Assembly: GCA_010405405.1 (NCBI GenBank)
Contig: MU004241.1
Span: forward strand, 1,027,359-1,091,358
Direction: 5' to 3'
Origin: Microthyrium microscopicum
Taxonomy: Eukaryota > Ascomycota > Dothideomycetes > Microthyriales > Microthyriaceae
Length of the DNA stretch: 64,000 nt
The stretch's first letter is position 1, and the number at the start of each line of letters is the position of its first letter. The position numbers and the translations under genes were made by a program. Positions 57,956-64,000 of this stretch are shown piece after piece. The notes under the pieces were generated by a model, which saw only the letters and a program-made list of their open reading frames with translations, did no database searches and was not told the DNA's origin.

Positions 57956-58381
57956 ATATGGACTATCTTGACGAGTTCCGAGACGGGATCAATGGGCAGA
58001 ATTAGCTCTATGAACGACGGAAAGACGTCTAGATGTTGCCTCAACGACCTATAAGATATACCCCAAACATTCCCAAATTCTATAATTGTGCCATCACGTA
58101 TTTCTCTCTCAATTCGTCCAATTTCAGAGAGATTCGTTACAGTATATGCTCACTGTTGATACTCCACGTGCCGCACCTGCCTAAAGGATCTGGAGATAGG
58201 GGTCTGTGCACCAGCCTAATTTTTTCGTTGGTTGGTTTTGGCGCGCACACTTCAACGACATCTTTACTCTTCACTTACCAAACTCTCATACGCAGCCAAA
58301 TATCCGCAATCAACACACGCCTCGTCTATAGAGACCTTTGTCCTTCCTCTACATAGCGTCTCTCAACCATCTCTCGTCACA
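57956..58381. other. Intergenic
   Basis: About 425 bp between Pkr1 and SmD1, same strand; SmD1 promoter. Nothing else recognised. Confidence 0.5.
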
Positions 58382-58944
58382 ATGAAGCTCGTCCGGTAAG
58401 CTCGTCCCAACCTCCCATAGCTTCACCGCTGAAGTCCATGGCCCCCTCAGTCCCACGCGCATGATCAAAGCTGACAGTAATTCTATGCAGGTTCTTGATG
58501 AAATGTATCAATGAGAGTGTAACAATCGAGCTCAAAAATGGTACGTTCTCTCCTTAAAGCTTCCAAAGCTTGGTGCTGACTTTCAAAGGCACAATCCTCC
58601 ACGGTACAATAGCCTCCGTATCCCCTCAAATGAACACAGCACTACGAACCGTCAAAATGACCATCAAGGGCCGGGAAACACTTTCACTAGACACCATCAA
58701 CGTGCGCGGCTCTACAATCAGATACTTCATCCTACCCGACAGCTTGCCATTGGACACTCTGCTGATCGACGACCAACCGAAACCCAAAAATAAGGCTCGA
58801 AAGGATGCGGGCGAACGTAGTGCTGGTCCTGGCGGGCCTGGAGGACCACGAGGAGGACGTGGTGGAAGAGGGCGAGGTGGTGGCGGTGGACGTGGTGGTG
58901 GACGCGGAGGAGGACGTGGCCGTGGTGGTGGACGAGGATTCTAG
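58382..58944 (+). CDS. SMD1: Small nuclear ribonucleoprotein SmD1
   Basis: Core spliceosomal Sm-ring subunit. Three exons, 58382-58395 (14 nt), 58491-58540 and 58589-58944, encode 139 residues. Sm1 ([40 protein letters not shown]) and Sm2 (LDTINVRGSTIRYFILPDSLPLD) are complete. The tail is a Gly-Arg repeat, the substrate of arginine methylation and SMN-type binding in this family. The start ATG AAG CTC and the tiny first exon are the usual SmD1 structure. Confidence 0.96.
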
Positions 58945-60109
58945 GCATGTGAAAGATGAGCGTTATGCTTCCAACGTTGAATATGAATGCGGCCGGCTAC
59001 TGGCTAGTAGGTTGCTTCTCATCAGGACTTGTACGCTTGGATCCTGATTGAAAGCTTCTAGGATTGCAGGACGTATCGGTCACGGCGTTGTCGACTCCAG
59101 GAATACCTTTTACTGATAATCACGATTAATCAACGACTTAATTCAGTCTGGAATAAAATGGATCTACGGCGTCCAAATGATGACTGATGATTCAACCAAC
59201 CTCTGCTGCTCTCCTGTGTTTCCCTTTCATGGCAACCTCTTCTGCCATTTTATATTGCTCCTCTTTGTCTTCAAGAGCGAGAATGGTACTCATTGGGCAG
59301 TTGCAACAATGACTGTGGAATTACCTCCAGTATGCTAACTAACACACTCCGTAGTTGCCTCTTTCTCACTCAAAACAGCCATTTCATCCTCGCGAACTAG
59401 GAATGGTAAACGTCTTGGTGCTTAATGCCTTGCCTGGCCATTCTCATTGCCGGAATACTAAATGACCCATTGAGTATTTTCAAAGCACTTTCACCTTATG
59501 CTTGGATTCTACGTTGGTGCCTGATCACGACCGATATAACCTTTGCTCTTCTCTTTCGCAGCACTCTGTCCCCATCATCTTCCTTACAATCTGCGCTCGA
59601 AACCAATTTTTACGATAATCCTGGTATGATTTCCCCAAGAGCACCATATTCCCCTATCCTATATCATCGACTGTTTTGGCTGTGATATACTCCCCATATC
59701 TCATAACTGAGCAGTAAATTCAGCGGTATCTGAGACGACCGGGTCAAGAGCAGCTTCTGTCTTAGCGATTGCATATCTGAATTACCGCTTCAAAAAGCAC
59801 GTACACCCCTGAGCTTTTCTTTCCCTATTAGGAGGTACTAGGGGTTCAATGGATCTCTAGAAGCTCTCGTGCGATTCGGTAGTCCTATTGACTGAAGAAT
59901 GTGCTCAACACAAACACGCTTTTTCACCTATCATTTGCCAACATTCTTACTTACTCCTCGCATTTGACTTTGAGACGTTTTCTAACCAAGGCATATAGAC
60001 CAATTGCGGCGACCGCACAAAGCAAGTTGAGCTTTCTTGAGGTTCTTGCTTCGTACCTATCCTCGCAAGATCAAATCCGCAAAGGCAAAGCCGGAAGGCA
60101 CGATATAAG
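58945..60109. other. Intergenic
   Basis: About 1.2 kb. Frames at 59425-59685 and 59901-60233 start with ATG but show no recognisable product; the second could be 5' leader of the coiled-coil gene. Confidence 0.5.
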
Positions 60110-61339
60110 ATGGCACTTGCAAGCAATGGCCAAAGTTCAGGCCCTATATGCAACCAGGCGGCAGGAACGTCCGCCGAGTCAAGATTGGCAAGTGCTACCC
60201 CGTTGCCACAGTCCTCACCACTGCAGCAAGTGAGTGCGGCATACGAGCATCGTCTCGGAAAGGCCACGCGCGAAATCAGCCGGTTGCAGAAAGAGCTATC
60301 CGCAACAAAAGCACTTGTTGCCCACAACAACCTGCTTCCAAATTCAGCTCATCCACCCACTATGGATTCTGCCTATCCTCAACCTCCGTATTTTCATCAT
60401 TCTACCACTATACCACCGCCATTCTTCAATATGGACCGAGAAATGCGCGACTCCTCTCTAGCCCAAGGCATGGATACCGGAACGCCTGATACTGATCCTT
60501 TCGGTCATAATCCGTACCAAGATGCAGTCGCAGCCACTGAAAAACGTGCCGAGCAGCTCGCGTTGGAGCTGGGTGCAGCACAAGAGCAGATCGCAGAGAT
60601 TGAAGCTGAGCAGGAAGATGCTATGGCTCAAGCAATCGAGTCCGAGGCCAAGTACAAGGAGGAGAAGGTAAGAATCCAATAATTCTAATATATTGTGACT
60701 GCAACCACTAACCATATCTAGACTCTTCGCTTGAAAGTCGAAGCAGAGCTGGCAAAGCTACAGGCTGATTTTGCCCTCAAAGAAACCGAACTGGAAATCT
60801 GGGATGGTCAACTGTCGAACAAATCTGAGGATCATAGTGCTCTCCTCAAAAAGCACGCAGCTCTAGAGGCACATAACCGCGGAATGGAAGATCGCTATAG
60901 GGCCCTCATTCAAGCTGCTCGCATCGTCCTCAGCTATCCATCAATTACCATGTTCGCTGGTCCACAGTATGGCGAGTTTGGTCAAGCTGTCGTCAACCTA
61001 GGACAAATGGCAGGACTTCAAGGCATGGGTCAACTTCCCTCACCACACACACCGCAGCCTCAGATGTCTCACTTCTCTGGCCCCAACTCTCCAATGGTAC
61101 GTCCTATGTTCAGTGGTCTTCCTCAAGATCATCTTGTTCATGCAGCGCAGATGGCCCATATGGGTCGAAGCCTCACGCCATATGCGCGTCCACCAACTGC
61201 CACCTTTACACCAAAGCTAGCACCTCCTCCACCAGGACGTCGCTCCTCTTCTCGCCACTCCAACTCATCACAAGGCCATCCGTTGGGCTCTTCGAAGAGC
61301 CAACAATCCCGACCTCATGATATCACCATGCACCCATGA
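60110..61339 (+). CDS. Unknown coiled-coil protein
   Basis: Two exons, 60110-60667 and 60722-61339, encode 391 residues. Residues 45-65 (YEHRLGKATREISRLQKELSATK) and about 140-245 (EKRAEQLALELGAAQEQIAEIEAEQEDAMAQ; LKVEAELAKLQADFALKETELEIW) form heptad-like helices. Between them, and from about 265 to the end, the chain is Pro/Gln/Ser/Met-rich and disordered. No basic DNA-binding region precedes the helices, so it is not a bZIP. Function unknown; perhaps a scaffold. The N-terminus could be longer. Confidence 0.7.
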
Positions 61340-61559
61340 TTACCATTGCTAGTACTCTTGACCTATTGTTCACCAATTCCTAGCCCACGATCGAGTAGGA
61401 TTCAACAACTTTTTGATGGATGTTGGCTATGACATGACAGTGATGATAGGTTTTGGAGAGTTGGAAATCAACCTGCAATGCTGAAAAGTATGATGTGTCT
61501 AGCTAGGCTAGAATGAGGGCGTAATGGTCTGTTTTGAATGCTTCATGTTCGGTAATTAA

Positions 61560-63359
61560 TCAATTGTCCTTGTCGGGCGGTAAACCCACTCCAAAAAGTC
61601 CCATCAAATTGCCTGCTGGTCCAGCCGCGCCTCCCTGTGATTTAAATGCTTCGAGCATATTCTTGACCAGTGTCTCGTCAATTGTGATTTCCGCATCCTC
61701 GTCTTCTTCTTCGTCTCCCAGAACTCCCGCTTCTTTGAGCTCGGCTTTCATGCTGTTCGATACCTCACGAATCTCGTCTGCGTTGACTTCATCCTCCTCA
61801 GCGATCACACGGCCTTTGCCTTTCACGACCGCTCCAGCCTCAGCAGTCGTTTCTTCAGGAGGCATACCCATCATCTGACGCATCGCGCTAGCAAATTCAT
61901 CCTCATCAAAAGAGATCGCCTGGTCCTCGTCCTCATCGCTAGACTCCTCGTCATCTTCCGACCCATCGCTATCGTCATCATCGTCCCAATCCGCGCCATC
62001 CATACCCGATTTGTCATCGTTTAGAAATGCATCAAAACGAGAGACCATTTTCCGAACTTGCTCCTGCGCTTCTTTATCGCCAAAGCCTGCGCCTGGACCT
62101 TTACCTTTATTTTTCCCAGACAGTTCTTTATCAAACTCGTTAAAATCGATATCCATCCATTTCTCGTCATCTTCCTTTTGACTCCACTGCGCAATCTCTT
62201 CGTCTGTGGGGAGGACCTCTTCACCAGCGTCGATATCTTCGAGTATGATCTGCATCTCCCTCACGGCCTTTTTGTTCTGATTTTGGGGATCCCGTATGAG
62301 CATCTCGAAGCCACAACTAAGCTTCATACCAATCTCTGCTTTCGCGAGTGCTTTTGGCGAATCAATGTCGCCAAAACAGCTCTGCCACGACTTTGGTGGC
62401 AGAAATTCTTGGCCTTTGAGTTGTGCAAACCCTACTTTGGTGAATTTGACAGTAGTATCAACAAAGTCTTCAGGCGGAAAGCGTAGATCTTCGGGTTTAG
62501 GTGTGCTGAGTGGCTTGAGAGCAATGGGGTCTCTGATGTAAAACGCTTCGATCGCTGGACTAACATACGTAGGGTCGTGATGAAGAATGTGAGCAATTTT
62601 TCGTGGTATGCGTACCGCAGCATGATGGAATTGTTCTGATATTGCTTTCGGGTAGTTTCGTATGCGGTAGAATGCTTCTTCTTCGATGAGTGGCGATCGC
62701 ACAAGATGTTGCTGATTCCTTTCAATATAAGATATGGCTTCTTTTAGTGAAGGAGACCTTGTTTCTAGTTCTGGTGCTGCTTTCAGTGGAATGATTCGTA
62801 GTCCTCCTGCATGTATCCATACCTATACAAATCAGTAACAGTGAATCTCATTCTGAGACCTTTGCGTACCCGATTTTGGGTTATCTCTGGGCTGATCCAT
62901 TTTGGCAGCATCATTGCAGCTTCAATGAGAAGAAACTCGCCATCTGTGTCGTATACTCGAACCCATATATCTGGATTCTTGAGACTTAGTTCCCTTAGCA
63001 AGTAGACGATGAGCCACTCGTCCGCCACTGAGTCGCCGTAATTTGTACTGCCCCTAAGGGACCAAGTAGCTAGAGCTATTAGCTAAAGACTTGAGAGAGT
63101 TGTATATAAACTCACATATTTCCAGTTCCAAATCAAGCTTGAACTCTTCTCGTTGCCATATATAATCATCCAGCAGATCGTTGACCAGCCGATTGGCTTC
63201 CTTCAAGATTTCTTTCAGTCTCGATACTACTTTTGCTTGTGATAGTGTGGAGTCGATGATATGAATAGCGTATTCGACTGTGTCTTCTGGAAGCCGCTTG
63301 GGAAACCCATCGAAGCCCTCGCCAAACCACTTGAAGCCATCATCTACGCTTGGCTCCAT
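61560..63359 (-). CDS. Ecdysoneless/SGT1 (ECD) family protein
   Basis: Three exons, 63359-63116, 63069-62870 and 62822-61560, encode 568 residues. The ECD family landmarks are present: STNYGDSVADEWLIVYLLRELS near residue 90, a GEFLLIEAAMMLPKWISPE segment, VWIHAGGLRIIPL, YRIRNYP and, further on, the acidic C-terminal half (repeated DDDD and EDEDEDEE tracts near residues 435-475) with a terminal DETLVKNMLEAFKSQGG. This family acts in pre-mRNA splicing and Prp8 stability in animals; yeast-like fungi largely lack it. Convergent with the coiled-coil gene, 220 bp apart. Confidence 0.88.
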
Positions 63360-63815
63360 CTCTCTTGGTAGCTTCGACTCTCGATGCTATGTTCGTCTGT
63401 CCAATTTCAACAGTTTTCAGATCAACTTGCTCCAGCAACGCTGTAAAGCCTGTCTGAAGGCAACAACCCGTGAGCAACAAATACACACGAATTGCGACTG
63501 GATAATCTGAGAGAGCGATTGGAATTCCCGCGATTTTCTGTATTTTTTTCTTCTGCGAATACCTAATATATTGAGAAGGGGCAGCAGGATGACATTTTGG
63601 GTGGTCTCGAAATTTAGACGCGGCAAGCGCGGAGCAGGGATCAGTTACCACCTCTAAGCGCCCATGTTTACTTCACGACACCCTGATTTTAGTAAACACC
63701 AAGTCGCGTTTCTCCAAGTTTACCGTCAAACCTGCCTTTCCTCTCCCATTCTTCATGCATTGAGCCGGGTATATCTACAACACTTTCAAAACTTACTTCC
63801 CCTCTCCACTCCACC
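63360..63815. other. Intergenic, divergent promoters
   Basis: About 455 bp between the ECD gene and the gene at the right edge. Nothing recognisable. Confidence 0.5.
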
Positions 63816-64000
63816 ATGGCGCCTCCCTATCTCGACACGCCTCATACGGAGCGCGCCGACCGAACCCATGCCATCGACATTGAATTCTCCGAAATGCCTT
63901 CTTTCGCGCCTCCTCCTGGCGCCGACGATTTACTGAACGCTGTACGAAATCGGCGCAATAGAAATACGCTCACCACGCCCTCTGCTCGCAATGCGCTGGC
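63816..64000 (+). CDS. Partial unknown protein, cut by the window edge
   Basis: An ATG in good context (CCACC ATG G) opens a frame that stays open to the last base, giving 61 residues beginning MAPPYLDTPHTERADRTH. It is polar, with an Asn/Arg-rich stretch (NAVRNRRNRNTLTTPSARNAL). The domain part of the protein lies outside the window, so no family can be named. Confidence 0.6.
   Translation, partial: MAPPYLDTPHTERADRTHAIDIEFSEMPSFAPPPGADDLLNAVRNRRNRNTLTTPSARNAL

Noticed and set aside
59425-59685. 86-codon ATG frame
   Set aside because: No family and no support; probably chance.
60110-61339. bZIP transcription factor
   Set aside because: Helices are present but no basic region with the N-x7-R pattern precedes them.

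Overview
This is nuclear DNA from a filamentous ascomycete (Pezizomycotina). The evidence is short spliceosomal introns (mostly 45-110 bp, GTAAG-type donors, CTNAC-like branch sites), fungal gene families (ERG2 sterol isomerase, septation-network Cdc14, Sgs1/QDE-3-type RecQ, Pkr1, Hsp12, Kel3, fungal_trans_2 regulator) and A+T-saturated, coding-free blocks that look like repeat-induced point mutation (RIP). A leotiomycete (Helotiales-like) is my guess only; nothing seen proves the class. The exon models were built by hand: donors, acceptors and reading phase were checked, and nearly every multi-exon model sums to a multiple of three. No virus-derived element, rRNA, tRNA or CRISPR array was found.

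Layout. 1-960 is an A+T-saturated decayed repeat. 1083-4129 holds a mitochondrial malonyl-CoA-synthetase-type enzyme and a BolA protein, divergent from a 321-bp shared promoter. 4392-10637 holds an unknown five-exon gene divergent from a seven-exon SNF2-family ATPase. 10816-21198 holds a secreted type-B carboxylesterase, a Dhr2-like RNA helicase tail to tail with a Kel3 kelch protein, a prolyl iminopeptidase and a pyroglutamyl peptidase. 23200-30743 is sparser: a small secreted protein, a Rieske protein, a Zn-cluster-less transcription factor, an extended SDR reductase and the housekeeping GGPP synthase. 31948-33779 holds SIN-type Cdc14 and an unknown Ser/Thr-rich protein. 33780-36623 is gene-free.

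36624-41159 is the most notable block: a YeeE/YedE sulfur transporter, a bacterial-Blh-like persulfide dioxygenase and a DUF1275 membrane protein sit side by side, recalling bacterial bigR-type sulfur operons. 42111-45285 is a 3.16-kb RIP-decayed DNA transposon whose ends I could define: 54-bp terminal inverted repeats and a 10-bp target-site duplication, which point to a Mutator-like element. 45902-53063 carries the Sgs1/BLM RecQ helicase (two ACGCGT cell-cycle boxes upstream), ERG2 and Hsp12. 54780-63359 carries a PLP decarboxylase, Pkr1, SmD1, an unknown coiled-coil protein and an Ecdysoneless/SGT1 protein; a last gene runs off the right edge.

Most genes are ordinary housekeeping. Groupings that may be functional are the sulfur block (import plus oxidation of sulfane sulfur) and the malonyl-CoA/BolA pair (both plausibly serving mitochondrial lipoylation).
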